From the NCBI GenBank assembly GCA_003508835.1, contig PUFA01000081.1, positions 7,006,001 to 7,070,000 of the forward strand: 64,000 bases of DNA, read 5' to 3'. This stretch comes from Eonycteris spelaea. Taxonomy: Eukaryota; Chordata; Mammalia; Chiroptera; Pteropodidae. This document shows, in pieces, positions 21,556 to 34,139 of the stretch. How positions within the stretch are numbered: position 1 is the stretch's first letter; every line of letters starts with the position of its first letter. The translations under genes were made by a program, and so were the position numbers. The notes under the pieces were generated by a model. The model did no database searches. It was not told the DNA's origin and saw only the letters and a list, made by a program, of their open reading frames with translations.

Positions 21556-24500
21556 ATGGCCCCTCTACCCCCAAGGGGCCTGGTCCCAGCACTGCTCTGG
21601 GGCCTGAGCTTCATCGTCAGCCTCCCAGGCCCAGTTAGGCTCCAGCCCTCTCCAATTCCCCAGTCTTCTCCCCCAACTGAGCCCCATCCATGTCATACGT
21701 GCCGGGGACTGGTCGACAGCTTCAACAAGGTGGGTGCACCAGCAGCCTGGTGGGAGGGGCCCAGCTGTTATAGCAACAGTGGTTGAGAGTGGGGAGATCT
21801 GGGATACAAGTCTGTATGCACTCTGTCTTGGTTACTTACTAGGTGTATGGCCTTGGGCAGGTTGCCTTTCTGTGCCTCAGTTTCTTGGTCAGTGAAATAC
21901 CAAAGTGTTAGAATGTGCCAGGCTCTGTACTTCTATACTTAGGCATTACTAATTTTCTCCATTTCTAGGGCCTGGAGAGAACTATCCGGGACAACTTTGG
22001 AGGTGGAAACACTGCCTGGGAGGAAGAGAAGTTGTCCAAATACAAAGACAGGTGAGGGTCTGGAGAGGTGGGTTTGTATACCTTACCACCTAATCTCTGC
22101 TATACTACTGGGGGGGCTTAGAGCCTCTTAGGTAGTGCTTATTCATTCAACGTATACCACCGAACATGTATAGTGTAGCAGTAAGCAAGGCAAGTGAGAT
22201 CTCATCTTTAAGGAGCTTACATTCTTGTAGGGGAGACAGATGGTAAATAAGGAAATAAATAATGTCATTAGATGAAAAACAGTAACTACAGCATGGTGAG
22301 AGGCGTGGTATTCAAGATGTGGCATTTGAACAGAGAGTTGAAGAAGCAAGCTATGTGACAGTCAGGGAAAAGATGTGGACAGAGTAGGACTGAGCCGGAC
22401 GTGTTTGATAAGTGGCTGAAATGGGTGAGCCGAAGGGAGAGTGGTAGAAGTTGAAGGCAGAAGCCCAGCCTCAAAGGCCACAGAAAGGGGTTTAGATTTC
22501 GTTCTGAGTGTAGAGGGAAGCCATTGGAACGTTTAGAGCAGAGAAGTGATGTGGTCTAATTTTAAAAGATCACTCTTACATCTATGTAGCAAACAGACTA
22601 TCAGGGGCCAGGGAATGGAAGCAGGGAGACCAGCTGGGAGGCTAATGCATAGTCTAAGCATGAAGGCAGCATGAACTAGTATGGTGTTTAGTGGTAGACA
22701 TGTGAGAAGGGCTCGAATTCTGGGTATATTTTGCATATAGACTGATAGGACTTAATGATGGATTCGTTATGGGGTATGAGAGAAAAAGGATAAAAGATGC
22801 TTACTAGGTTTTGGCCTGAGCAACTGGGTTAATTGTGGGGCTGTTTCTGAGATGGGTAAAACTGGGGAAGGAGAAGATTTAGGGGCAGGGTGCAATCAGG
22901 TATCCTCTTTGAACGTGCTGCCCCAAGATGTCCATTAAACAGTCAAGTTGAATTAGATTTAGGAGTACTGAGTTTGGGAGAAGTGGGAGTTGGAAACATG
23001 AAGTTGAGAGTCATCAGCATATAGTAAATATGGAAAGTCATGGGACAATATGTGATTATGTTAAGAGGAAAGGCTTGAGCCATAGGCCCTCCAGCTTTTC
23101 AAAGTCAAATTGAGAAGAAGGAATCAGCAAAGACTGGGAGTTGGACGGACCTGGTTGTCAGTTCTGACCTTTGGTGGTACCCTAAGGGAAGGTCTCTTAA
23201 CCTCTAGCCTCAGTTTCCTCATCTGTAAAATATTAATATCTGCTTTCTATTTCATAAGATTGTGGTAAAGATTAAACTGTAATGCCCACTAGAAATAAAG
23301 GTTTTATTGTGTAATATTAGCCACTTGTTTTTCCCCTCAATAGGTCTCAATTTCCTTATTTGAAAATGAGAGGCCTGGCCAAGATAACCTTAAGGGTACT
23401 TCCAGCTCTATAATGGTTCCTGTTTTTGTGTTGTTTTTTAAATTACCCCCTTTTTATGCCAGGCACTGTGTCAGATCCTTTAAATATATAATATAATACG
23501 TTGTGTGTGTGTGTGTGAGTGTTTCAATTTTTTTATTGAGGTAGAATATACGAAACAAAATTTAGCATTAGACATTTTGTACATTCACAGTGTTGGGCAA
23601 CCATTACCACTATCTAGTTCCAGAACATTTTCATCATCCCAAAAAGAAACGTTATATCCAGTAAACAGTCACTCCTCATTCTCCGCTTCCCCCCACCCTT
23701 GACAACCACTAATCTGCTTTCTTTCTCTATAGGTTTGCTAATTCTATTGGAATCCCGACAGTATGTGGCCTTTTATGTCTGGCTTCTTTTACTTAGCATA
23801 ATGTTATCAAAGTTCATCCATATTGTAGCACATATCCGTAAATCATTCCTTTTTACGGCTTAATATTCTGTTGTATGGATATAGCTCATTTTGTTTATCC
23901 ATTTATCAGTCAATATATATTTAGGTTGTTTCTACCTTTTGACTGTTGTGTATAGTATTGCTGTGAACATTTGTTTACAAGTTTTTGTTTGAATACCTGT
24001 TTTCCATTTCTTTGAGTATAAACCCAGGAGTGCAATTACTGAGTTTATGGTGATTCTGTGTTTAACTTATTGAGGAACTCCAGCCTGTTTTCCACAGTGG
24101 CTGCACCATTTTTCATCCCCACCTGCAATGTAGAAGGGTTCCAATATTTCCACATCCTCACCAATACTTGTTACATGATATATTTTTAATTACATCTACC
24201 CAACACGAGTATATATTCTGTTGTGCAGATGCAGGAACTGCAGGGAAAGTAAATCTACAGGGGAGGAAGTATCCCCATTTCACAGATAAGAAAACAGGTT
24301 TGTGAGAGGTTAAGTGACTTGCCCAAGGTCGCACCACTAGATTTGAACCCAGGTCTTTCTGACTCCAAAAACAAATACTTCTTCCAATATGCCTTACGGC
24401 CTTTCCTTTGACACTGTCGTGGCATGAGGAGTGGTGGGAGAGGACCTTAAGGAGGGTGGTGGGTGGAGTGGAACTTATTCCCACCACCCTCCACCTTGTT

Positions 24501-27500
24501 TGGCCAGTGAAACCCGCCTGGTAGAGGTGCTTGAGAGCGTGTGCAGCAAGTCAGACTACGAGTGCCACCGCCTGCTGGAGCTGAGTGAGGAGCTGGTGGA
24601 GAGTTGGTGGTTTCACAAGTGAGTTGTGTAAGAGCCTTCCCAGGGAGGGGGCCACAGGCAGGGCCTGGTAGTAAAGCAGGGGGTTGCATGCTAGGGGCTG
24701 AGTTCTGGTTTGGCTGCTTCTTCCAAACCCAGATCTGCTAAGGACCTGCTGGGGTACCCAAACTCTCACTGTGAGCTTTACTTTATCCCTCTGCCAAATG
24801 GGGAAAGGCCACTGGCCAGGTCTCATGCCCAAGATGGGTTGTATCGCAGATTCTGTGGGATACAGAATGGGGGGGCAGCACCTCTGACACTATCTCAGGC
24901 CCCCTTGCTTTCATACCACCTCCCTGCCTCAGGCAGCAGGAAGCCCCAGACCTCTTCCAATGGCTCTGCTCAGATTCCCTGAAGCTCTGCTGCCCCTCAG
25001 GCACCTTCGGGCCCTCCTGCCTTCGTGAGTTATTCAAATTCCTCTTGGGAGATGGGAGGGGACTGCTGAGGCCAGAGATCCAGTCCTGGCTCTGCCTCTA
25101 GCTGGTTGTGAAAGCTTAGGCTCCTCAGATGACTTCTCTGGACCTCAGTTTTACCTGCTGCATAGGGCTGGTGAGATGAGGAAATCAATGGGGAATGGCT
25201 CTGAAAAAAGCGGCTACGCTAAATCAGGTGCATGTATATGAGAAATGCCCCCACACTACCCCTCATTTCCCATGTCTGGATCAGACCAGGTCTTAGCCCT
25301 TGGATTAAGGGACCTTTCTAGGAATGAGAGGTGATGCCCTGGAGCCCACATTGTCACCACCTTTTTCTACACACAGTCCTGAGTCAGAAGCTGAACTTAC
25401 TAACAGCCCCTTTTAGAAAAATCTTTCCAGAAGCTGCAGATAAAGAGTTGGTGACAAAGATGATCAGTTCAGTCTTAATGAAAGAAAAGATCTGTAAATA
25501 ACCTAATTGTTCCACAATGGGGTAGTGGTTAAGTAAATTTCATACAGTTTTATGACAAAATATATGTTGCCATTAAAATTGTTTTCTCTCCAAAAATGTT
25601 AATATTTTCTATATACAAAATTGTCTTTACAATCTTACCTGGTTTGGTGTCTGCCCACAGCCTGTCCTGGGGGCACAGAGAAGCCCTGCGGTGGCTATGG
25701 GCAGTGTGAAGGGGAAGGGACTCGAGGGGGCAGCGGGCACTGTGACTGCCAAGCCGGCTATGGGGTGAGGCCTGTGGCCAGTGTGGCCTCGGCTACTTTG
25801 AGGCGGAACGCAACGCCAGTCATCTGGTATGTTCGGGTAGGTAGCCAAAAGGCAGGGCACTGGGCAGGGGCAGATGGGGTGCCTGCCTGCTCATCCTCAT
25901 ACTTCCCTCATTCTACCCAGCTTGTTTTGGCCCCTGTGCCCGCTGCTCGGGACCTGAGGAATCAAACTGTTTACAGTGCAAGAAGGGTTGGGCCCTGCAT
26001 CACCTCAAGTGTGTAGGTGAGTGAGGCCCTGCCCTAGCTCTGGAGAGGTGGGCAGGGGCCTGGGCTTGGTTCCCCATCTTGGCTAGACCAACACAGTCTC
26101 TGTCTTCATGGAGATCTCAGCATGGTTGGGAAGGCAGAAAAGTAACCAGGCACTGAACAGTACAGATTGATCTTTGCACAATAGGAGATGTCCCTGGTCC
26201 AGCTTGGTGGTGATGGGGAATCAGGAAAGCTTTCTTAGAGGACATATCACTTAGGCCAAATTTGGAAAATTGAACTGTTAGCTAGAGGAATGAGGATACT
26301 GAACTTGGGTCAGGAAACCTGAGTTTGAGATTTGCTTTGGTCTCAAACCTAGCCATTTATATAGATAAGAGTAAAGGCTAAACAGCTATAATAAAAAGAT
26401 CCCTAACAATTGTAGCTTAAAAGAATATAGAGGTTTATTTTTATCTCATATCACAGTCTCAAAGCAAGTGGTCCAGGCTGGCAGAGAAGCTCTGCTTGTC
26501 ATAATTATTCAAGGGCCCAGATTCATTCTTTCTTCCTGTGCAGTATCCCGTTGGGTGTTGTCTTTGTGGTTGAGGCTGGGTCATGGCACCTCCGTTCTAT
26601 GACTGGCACTCAGGAAGTAAGAAAGGGAAGGAAGTGTTGGAAGAGTCCAAACCCACCTGACCTTGTTTTAAGGCCAAGCTAAAAGTGGAGCACATCACTT
26701 CTGTTTATATCCTGTTGGCCAGAACTCAATTCACAAGGCCATAATACCGAGCTGCAGAGCAAGTTAGAAAATGTAGCTCTACCTGGGTAGCTGCAGTCTC
26801 TGCCACATCATTTGAGCCTGGGAAGTCCATTCCCCTATCCTGGCCTCCGCTTCCCTGTTAGTTAACTAGGGATTGAAATCCCAACCCTGCCGGCCTCTCT
26901 GTAGATATTGACGAGTGTGGCACAGAGCGAGCCAGTTGTGGAGCTGACCAATTCTGCGTGAATACTGAGGGCTCCTATGAGTGCCGAGGTGAGTGTCCAC
27001 TCCTGCAGAGGATGGGATGTGGGAAGGATAGGAGGAGCTACTTCCCCCAAACTTCTGCCTTCTCAGGCATCAGAATTCCCGAGCCTAGGATCCTCTTTTC
27101 TTTCCTCTCACCCTTTTCTTTCCTCTCTCTTCTCTAGACTGTGCCAAGGCCTGCTTGGGCTGCATGGGGGCAGGGCCGGGCCGCTGTAAGAAGTGTAGCT
27201 CTGGCTACCAGCAGGTGGGCTCCAAGTGTCTCGGTGAGTCTCCTGCCAATGGGACACGGGCACCTTGGAGGGCCTTTCCACCTCAAATTGAGAGGGGTTA
27301 GAATATGGACAGAGCAGGGGAAGGAAGGGTGGAAGGTGACCTGGGCAAGGGCAGAAGGGAGTTGTCAGGAGGTGAGCAACATGAGTCAGGGGTGCTGCAT
27401 GTAGGGTGCTGCCCTGGTAGTCAGGGCTCTGATCCCTCTTTGCCCTCCCTCAAGATGTGGACGAGTGTGAGACAGAGGTGTGTCCAGGAGAGAACGAGCA

Positions 27501-28593
27501 GTGCAAGAACACCGAGGGCAGTTACCGTTGTGTCTGTGCCGAGGGCTACAAACAGATTGAGGGCATCTGTGTGAAGGAGCAGATCCCAGGTGAGCAAACC
27601 TGGGGAGGGGAGGTCTTGCAGGGGGAGGGTCAGCAAATCCTTTCTCCACGAAATTAGAGGTCCTGCCCCACCCCCCTTACCTCCCAGCTCCCATGAGGCT
27701 GCACTGAGACCAGAACCCTACATCTGATCTCCAGGGTGGCTTTTGGTGGCCTCACACCTCCTCGGTGTAGAAAGAAAGTCAGACTTGGCATCAAATCACT
27801 TTGCCTTCCCAAGCCTCTTTCCTCATCTGTCCAATGGGACCAGTCCTAGCCCTGGCTTGTCAAGAGCTGTTATAGGCCACAGTGTAGTGAGATGGACAAT
27901 CACAGTGATGACAATAGTGACCACTTCCACAGCTCTTACCATTTGTCAGATGCTGTTCCAAAAACGTTGCATATATTAACTTATTTCACTCCTAAAACAA
28001 ATCCAGTGCTGTATCTTTCTCATCCCATTTTCATAGTGAAAACTAGGATGTAGAGAGATGAAGCAGCTTGCCCAGGGCCACATGGTAAGCAGGTTGCAGA
28101 GCTGACAGTCAAAACCAGGTAGCCTGGCTTTGGAGCTGGGCTAGTACATGTAACACATGCTCTGTCACAACTTACTCACCATGTGGCTTTGAGCAAACCT
28201 CATCACCTCTCTGAGTCTGTTTACAGGGATAATAAATAACAGCCCCTTTTCAGAGTTGTTCTCAGCAGTAGATGATGTGTGCTGGCATGCCAGAGAGGCA
28301 GGTGGCAGCACTTGTCGGGTGTGTGGGAGACTCCAGGAATGGGGTAGGAGTGACAGGTGCTTCTCTGGCTCCTTGAAGAGTCAGCAGGCTTCTTCTCGGA
28401 GATGACGGAAGACGAGCTGGTGGTGCTGCAGCAGATGTTCTTTGGTGTCATCATCTGTGCACTGGCCACACTGGCAGCAAAGGGCGACTTGGTCTTCACC
28501 GCCATATTCATTGGGGCTGTGGCAGCCATGACTGGCTACTGGTTGTCAGAGCGCAGTGACCGTGTGCTGGAAGGCTTCATCAAAGGCAGATAA
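21556..28593 (+). CDS. CRELD1: Cysteine-rich with EGF-like domains 1, complete, 10 coding exons, one frame break
   Basis: ER/secretory-pathway membrane protein; human variants are linked to atrioventricular septal defect (family knowledge). Exons: 21556-21729 (5' end of exon at 21537), 21969-22051, 24508-24618, 24933-25024, 25661-25836, 25921-26016, 26905-26988, 27138-27233, 27455-27589, 28379-28593. ATG has A at -3 and G at +4. Order: signal peptide MAPLPPRGLVPALLWG; CHTCRGLVDSF; conserved ELVESWWF; EGF/laminin-like cysteine modules; furin-like CXXC repeats; calcium-binding EGF modules starting DIDECGTE and DVDECETE; then two C-terminal membrane segments (FFGVIICALATLAAKG and FTAIFIGAVAAMTGYW) and tail RSDRVLEGFIKGR. 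One G is missing near 25766; restored, the protein is 420 aa, the human length. The gene is convergent with PRRT3. Confidence 0.97.
21785..21960 (+). repeat. MIR SINE in CRELD1 intron 1
   Basis: GGCCTTGGGCAGGTTGCC then GTGCCTCAGTTTCTTGG. Confidence 0.6.
22140..23060 (-). repeat. L2 LINE fragment in CRELD1 intron 2
   Basis: Starts TATTCATTCAACGTATACCA, continues AGGAGCTTACATTCTTGTAG and further purine-rich L2-like body. Confidence 0.6.
23140..23300 (+). repeat. MIR SINE
   Basis: CCTCAGTTTCCTCATCTGTA and the flanking MIR architecture. Confidence 0.65.
23502..23517. repeat. (TG)n microsatellite
   Basis: Eight TG units at the junction with an L1 tail. Confidence 0.85.
23520..24240 (-). repeat. 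L1 3'UTR fragment
   Basis: TTTTTTTATTGAGGTAGAAT at the left, then AGAACATTTTCATCATCCCA, and CCACAGTGGCTGCACCATTT; reverse complement of an old L1 3' region. Confidence 0.75.
24270..24385 (-). repeat. MIR SINE
   Basis: GTTAAGTGACTTGCCCAAGG and TTTGAACCCAGGTCTTTCTG. Confidence 0.75.
25075..25230 (+). repeat. MIR SINE
   Basis: AGTCCTGGCTCTGCCTCTAG followed by a diverged core. Confidence 0.55.
25763..25766 (+). other. CRELD1: Frame break 4: one G missing in CRELD1 exon 5
   Basis: The exon at 25661-25836 is 176 nt where splice phases need 177. CQAGYG is in frame, then the expected GEACGQCGLGYFEAERNAS is found one frame over. GGGG should be GGGGG. Confidence 0.9.
28010..28140 (-). repeat. MIR SINE
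   Basis: GAAGCAGCTTGCCCAGGGCC and AACCAGGTAGCCTGGCTTT in the last CRELD1 intron. Confidence 0.6.
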
Positions 28594-29030
28594 TCCCTGC
28601 CACACCTGTAGGATCTCCTCTCACCCTGGCTGCCCCCAGAGGTCAGGCCTTTCCTGCCTGGACACTCAAGGCAGCTTGCTTTATTTTTGAGAGTGGGGTA
28701 AGCACCCCCTCCCCACCTGCGAAGCAGCCCAGGCACCTAGGACTGGGCAGGTGAGGCCCCTGGAGTGAGGAAGTAGCCCTAAAGGTGGATACATTGAGAT
28801 CTTGGCCTTGGGGGTACTGGGCAGGCTTCACAATGTGTGTGGACTTTTAAAGAAAAGGTGACTCCTTGTGGAGGCTGTTGGTGAGCTTTGACTCCTGCCT
28901 AGGATAAGGGGGATCTTTGCAGGAAGGTCCGCCACAGCCTCCACCTGCCAGCTGCATGCTGCCAGCTCCTGTTCTGTATTCACCCCTCACCCCTCAGCCA
29001 CTGATTTATTTATTCATCTCAGGAAATAAA
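28594..29030 (+). other. CRELD1: CRELD1 3' untranslated region with poly(A) signal
   Basis: Ends with AATAAA at 29025-29030. No repeat is obvious inside. Confidence 0.8.
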
Positions 29031-29239
29031 GGTCTTGGAAAATGGAAAAGCTTCAGTCTTACTACCTGTCCTCCGTGAGTTGGCCTAAGCTACTGAGAGC
29101 CCCCCGTCCTTGGGAAAGTTTTCTAAAACCCTAGGAGTTTGAGAGCTACGCTGCTGGAGAAATAGAGAGGGAGGAGAGAGGATATAGGCTTGGCCCTGAA
29201 GCAGTGTTAGAAGGGAATGGAGGAACCAGCCTTAGGACT

Positions 29240-29440
29240 GGGCTTTCTGGATTCAGTACCAGCTATCATTTGGGCCAGAGTCCCTGGGCAAATGATTTTC
29301 ATCTCTGAACTTCACTCTTCTCATCTATAAAATGAGCATGATAATGTTTCTACTCAGGCTTATTATGAGAATAAGGTGATGAATGAGAAGAGCTGAATAC
29401 AGTGCACAGCAATAGTAGATGTTCAGTAAAATATCATTAG
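29240..29440 (+). repeat. MIR SINE between CRELD1 and PRRT3
   Basis: TCTTCTCATCTATAAAATGA and the AGTGCACAGCAATAGTAGAT tail. It fills most of the space between the two opposed poly(A) signals. Confidence 0.65.
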
Positions 29441-29593
29441 CCCTTACTTCTAAGGTTGCTAAGGGTCCAGTGCCCTTTCCTTTGGGAGTCCTCCCATCCC
29501 CAACACACAGAGGACTTGGAACGACTGGGAGGGCAGAGCCCCTGAACAGGATCCTGGGGTGGCCAGAGGAAGGCATGAGCCAAGTCCTAAGGG

Positions 29594-29933
29594 TTTATTT
29601 CTTTGGCACAAAGAGGACAGTCAATCTGGATAATCAAGCCTCATCCCTCCACAGTGGGAGTCTGGAAGGGTGTTTGGGGGGCACCTGGACTCTGTTCCCC
29701 ATACTTAAATCCATGCATGTCCACCCTGTATTCTGCATAAGTCACAGCCTCTGTGCAATTTACCCGTTGGGGGAAAAAAAGATATAAAAAAAAATGGGAG
29801 GGTGGGTTCATTCCCAGCTGTCTCTGGGAGCTGCAACCAGGTTGTTAGTGTTTCAAATACTCAGCTGTCCCAGTCGGCCATGACATAAGGCCACCAAGCG
29901 CAGGACCTGGTTCTGCAACAGTGTGGGGCTGGC
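29594..29933 (-). other. PRRT3: PRRT3 3' untranslated region with poly(A) signal
   Basis: Reading the - strand, AATAAA lies at 29599-29594, 335 nt after the stop. The CRELD1 and PRRT3 poly(A) signals are about 560 bp apart and face each other. Confidence 0.7.
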
Positions 29934-32900
29934 TCAGAGCTCGATGGTGTCACTGGAGGCGCTGCGGGAGTCCCCGGGCTTGCAGCGAGGCTGGACCTCA
30001 CTCGGTTGCTCGGGCCCAGCGGGAGCAGGAGCTGCGGCAGGCAGTAGCTGCACGGTGCTAGGCAGCTCATCTAGGGGTAGACTGTCCACTGATGACAGCC
30101 CGTGGCGCCACGGGTTCCAGCTGATCTTGAGGGAACCTCGGGAGAAGCTGTCCACGGAGCTGCCAGAAACCGCCTGATCAGGCTCATCCACTACATGTGG
30201 TGGGACCGACCGACGCACGCGCACGTCGCTGAGCGACCGGCAGCGGCCACGGAGGAGCGAAGAGCCCGTGCCGTCGAGATCCGGGTCGGGGTGGCTGCCC
30301 CGGCGAGGCCGCAGCGCGCCCTCAGGCGGTGGGGAGGAGAGGCCGCGCAGGCCGCAGCGCCGAAACACGCTGTCTCGGACCAAGTGCTCTCGGAAGAGCG
30401 CGGCATCGATGCTGCGACTCAAGTTGATGGGCGACGGCGGCCGCAGGTCTAGCTCGCTCATCGACGGTGCCGGCCCCACGCTGCTGCGGGACAGCCCCGG
30501 GCCACCCTGGGGACAGTGGCCCAACGACGTAGTCGAACCCCAGGCCCCTGAACTGGGCGTGACAGGCGGCCCCACCTCCGCGGGGTTGCGAATGAGGCTC
30601 TTGCTGATGTCCAAGGTGCCTGCGCCGACGCCACTGGGTCCCCCAAAACAATTGTTGGGTCGCTCGGGCACCTCGCTTTTGCTGGAGGGCGCGGGACAGG
30701 CCAGGCGCAGCAGCTTACCCCAGCACGCATGCTCCGTGGGCGGCCTGGGCCGCGCTGCGGCCACAGCCGCCAGCGCCAGGGTGAGTGCCCAAGTCAGCTC
30801 CAGCAGGCGCAGCCAGAAGTGGACTCCCCACCAGGCCCACGAGAAGCGGCCCACGCGGCCTGGGCCCGGGTACAGCCAGAGCGCGGCCGCCAGCTGTAAG
30901 CCACTGGCCAGCAGTCCCAGCGCGCCAGCTACTGCCAGCAACCGCGGTCCCGGGCTAACACTCCAGCCCCGCGGCCCGTCCAGTAGGCGGCGACGGCACA
31001 GGCAGAGCGTGCCCAGAGCCACGGCCGCGCCCCAAGCGCAGGAGAAACCCTGAACCAGGAGGTTGAGCACCGGCCTCGCCGACAGCAGATCTGTAGCGAG
31101 TAACCCCACGCCGTGCCCCAATGCCACTGCTCCTAGTAGAAGCGGGTTCTGCAGCTGCTGTGGCAGCCCTGCACCCAGGCCGAGCAGGGTCAGGGCTGCC
31201 AGGGCAGTGAGCAGCAAGGGGAAAGGTAGGTTGTAGAGCACCAGGCCTGCACGTAAACCCAGCCGCGCCTGAGAGCCATATGGGTCAGCGAGCATGTAAG
31301 CAGATCGCAGTCCCGAGGCTATGAGCACCAGCACCGCTGCCACCAGTGCCAGCCGGGGCCCCGCAGTGGCGGCTGTCAGAGAGGCCAGTGCCAGCAATGC
31401 AGGCAGCAGAAAGAGCACACCCACTCCGTAGACGTGCAGCTCCCAGGAAAAGCTCAGCACCCTCCGCAAGGGACCCCAGCGCAGGGGGGGTGCAGTGGCG
31501 TTGGCTGGGGGACTGGAGGCTGGTGCTGATGCCATGAGGCTGGCTGAGGGCTCCGGAGGGGGTGGCTGGCCCAGGGCACGTTGCGTGGTGACCCGAATGA
31601 GGCCCCGGCGTGATGTGGAGGGGCCTGGACTGGGGGTGCTGGGGGATGGCTTTGGGGGCGCCCGGGCCACTCCTCGGTTTCATCTGCAATAATAATATTA
31701 AAATAGCCCTTTGAAAACTGCTTTTGATTTTCCATTATTCCCTAGTGTGGTAGGCAAGTTATTTAACTTTTCCAAGCATATCTGTAAAATAGGGATAGTA
31801 GCCTCACCGACCTCATTGGGTTGTGTTGAGGATTGAATGCTTAGCATCATGCCAATAAGTATTAAATGGATGCGAGCTATCGTTTTTATTACTAATATAC
31901 CAAGATTTCACAACCTAGGCTGCATATTAGAATTACCTGGAGACCAACTGAATCAGAACTTATTAGGATGGGGCTTGGCACTGGAATTTTTAAAAAGCTC
32001 CTTGGGTGATTTGCTGGAGTTAGAGAATCACTGCACTAAATATACTCATATTACTTTTAAGAACATTCTAGCTCCAAAAGGGCAAATGACTTCTCTCAAA
32101 GTACCCAGTGCGTTTTAGTTTATTATCCCAGTTGTTTGAAGGAGGTCCTGGCCAATTCCTTTAAGGAGGTAATTGTCTCCATTTACTCCCTACCCTACCC
32201 ATATAGACCTCACACAGGTTCTTAGTTATTAGACAGAGTACCCACTCTCCCCCAAACCCAACCATGCCCTCACCTGGCTGTAGGGCCCTCACAGGGCTCT
32301 CTGTTCTGTTTGTAGCTGGGCCAGTGTCCAAGGGGCCAGGGATGAGGGACTTGGGGTACCCAGGGCCTCCACTGCTCCTCTCACCCGCTGAGGAGAGATG
32401 GGATCTGCTTCATTCATTGCTGCTGTCTCTGAAATGACAAAAGCAGTCATCACTTTGCCCGACCCTCCGGTGGTTCCCAAAGTCTAATTCCCCAGGAGGG
32501 AGCCACAACCACCCTCATTTGCTAGAATGAGGAAATGGGACCCATGGGGATTAGGCACACAGAAACTGGGGCAGCCAGCTGCTATGGAACACTGCCCCTC
32601 CCTGCCCTGCTCAGCACTCTCACTTTGGTACCCACCTGGCTTAGGCTGCTGATCAGGAGTCTCTGAGGCTGGGGGACCTGATGGCTGGGGTCCTGGTGAG
32701 CCCTGAACATTAGGGAAGTCAACCTGCTTGGGTGAGGGACTTGGAAAACTGTCTTCCCAGGTCTCCTCACCTCCAGCCTTCTTGGGGGGCTCAACCAGCA
32801 GCTCCTCAGTAGGAGGAAGGCTTCTGGCCAATGCCAGGTCTGGCTGGGCCCCAGGCTCCTGAGTAGATTCCACCTCAACTGGGGATACCAAGCCAGCCTC

Positions 32901-33653
32901 AGGGGCTACTTGATCCTGCTGTGTGAAAAGGGGGCTTTGAGCTGCCTCCTGGAAGTCCTCCTCACCCCTACCCTGGTCTTCCAGCACTTGCCTCCTGATA
33001 GTGCCCAAGTGGGGTGCAAGAGTATGGGGATGACCCTGGTGGGTTAAAGAGGATGTCTCTGAGACCCTGTTCTTGGCTTTAGCCCCCACATCCTCATCTC
33101 TAAGTGGTTGTTGTCCCACTTGGTCTCCAGGCTCCCCTGGGGAGAGAGGAACTGTGGCTACCCTGAGTTGGAGTTTGGGAGTTGTGGTGATGAAAGTGAG
33201 ATGGGGAGGGCCCACTGGATGGGGCACTGGTGCTTCTTGCTCCAGAGGCTCCAGAGAGTCAGGAGACCCTGTCCAGCCCTGAGAACTTGGCCCTCGAGCC
33301 ACCTGGAGGTCATCAGTTACTAGGAGTCCTCTCTGAGCACCCTGGGCTGCTTTAGGTCCAAGCAGGGCTGGGCCAAAGGGAGAGTCTGTGAGCCTCTCAG
33401 GCACCTCTTCGGCAGGGACCTGAGGGACATTGGAGTTCCAGGGGCTCTCATCTATGGGCTTTTCCCAGAGGAAGTCAAAGTCTTGGGGCTCTGTGCCAAT
33501 AGGGCCCTTGGGGTGGGCTCCTGGAATCAGGTGTGGTTCCGAGTCCTCATATGGCCCAAGATGGCCTTGGCCCAGGGCAGGGCCAGCTCCCAGAGATGGC
33601 AGCAGCAATAGCAGCAGGAGGCCACACACATGGCCCCATGGACTGGGGGCCAT
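29934..33653 (-). CDS. PRRT3: Proline-rich transmembrane protein 3, complete, 3 coding exons, two frame breaks
   Basis: Membrane protein of uncertain function. Coding exons on the - strand: 33653-32636 (the exon begins at 33710), 32428-32274, 31683-29934; all junctions GT-AG. ATG sits in ACCATGG. Residues 1 to about 28 form a leucine-rich signal peptide; a long Pro/Glu/Gln-rich, probably disordered ectodomain follows. The last exon encodes [20 protein letters not shown], about seven hydrophobic segments (for example [19 protein letters not shown]), and a Ser/Arg/Pro-rich cytoplasmic tail with [31 protein letters not shown] and final [11 protein letters not shown]. One base is missing in each of the two downstream exons; restored length is 974 aa against about 981 in human. 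Read as given, the long downstream frame has no ATG before the membrane domain. Confidence 0.94.
31620..31623 (-). other. PRRT3: Frame break 5: one base missing in PRRT3 exon 4
   Basis: On the - strand the exon begins [22 protein letters not shown] in the phase given by exon 3, then the family sequence ([17 protein letters not shown]) continues one frame over. The + strand GGGG (31620-31623) should be GGGGG. Confidence 0.88.
31740..31870 (+). repeat. MIR SINE fragment in PRRT3 intron
   Basis: TGGTAGGCAAGTTATTTAAC and ATCTGTAAAATAGGGATAGT. Confidence 0.6.
31895..32040 (+). mobile_element. MER5-like hAT-Charlie DNA transposon fragment
   Basis: Non-autonomous element: GAATTACCTGGAGACCAACT, AGCTCCTTGGGTGATTTGCT and terminal GAGAATCACTGCA match the MER5 pattern. 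Confidence 0.65.
32353..32356 (-). other. PRRT3: Frame break 6: one base missing in PRRT3 exon 3
   Basis: The exon at 32428-32274 is 155 nt where phases 1 and 1 need 156. [20 protein letters not shown] is in frame, then KSLIPGP is found one frame over. GGGG on the + strand should be GGGGG. Confidence 0.88.
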
Positions 33654-33849
33654 GGTCCACTCTGATGCCTGGGCCTAGAGGCCTCAAATTCCAATCTTCA
33701 CTGGATAAACCTAAAAAGAGAGAGGGGATGACATGTGAGGGTTGAAGCCTCCCATGGCTGCTTCAAGGGGGCTGATGGAAAAGAGAGAAGAGCGACATGA
33801 GGCAGGACCCCTTTTACCCCAGTCCCTTCTTGGCCAACCTCTTCATGCT

Positions 33850-34130
33850 GCCCAGAGTGACCTTTTAAAACCGCATCTCTAGTCATGCCGTTTGCCCTGC
33901 TTCAAAACCTTCAGTGACTCCCCATCGCCCTCAGAAGAGAATTAAGCTCCTCTCCTGGCCTTCCAAGTCCACACCAGGCTGCTCACCTATCCTTTAACGC
34001 CCACTGGACTGTCTGACGCCCCATGCCTTTGCTCCTGCATTCCCTCTATCAGGAATGCCCTCTCCCTTCTCCTTCACTTGCTGAGATCTTATTCTTGAAG
34101 ACCTAGTTCAAATATCCGGAAGGTGGAAAG
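33850..34130 (+). repeat. L2 LINE body fragment in PRRT3 intron 1
   Basis: CCTTCAGTGACTCCCCATCG, CTGGCCTTCCAAGTCCACAC and CCTTTGCTCCTGCATTCCCT follow the L2 consensus. Confidence 0.7.
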
Positions 34131-34139
34131 GGAGAACAG

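Noticed and set aside
1..29030. Programmed frameshifting as an explanation of the frame breaks
   Set aside because: Sites lack a consistent slippery heptamer plus downstream structure, and occur in unrelated genes whose relatives are read without shifting.
29923..31053. Long open frames on the + strand opposite PRRT3 (up to 261 codons)
   Set aside because: They mirror the GC-rich PRRT3 coding exon; Arg/Pro/Ser-rich shadow translation. Human has an antisense RNA near PRRT3, but nothing here supports a specific transcript.
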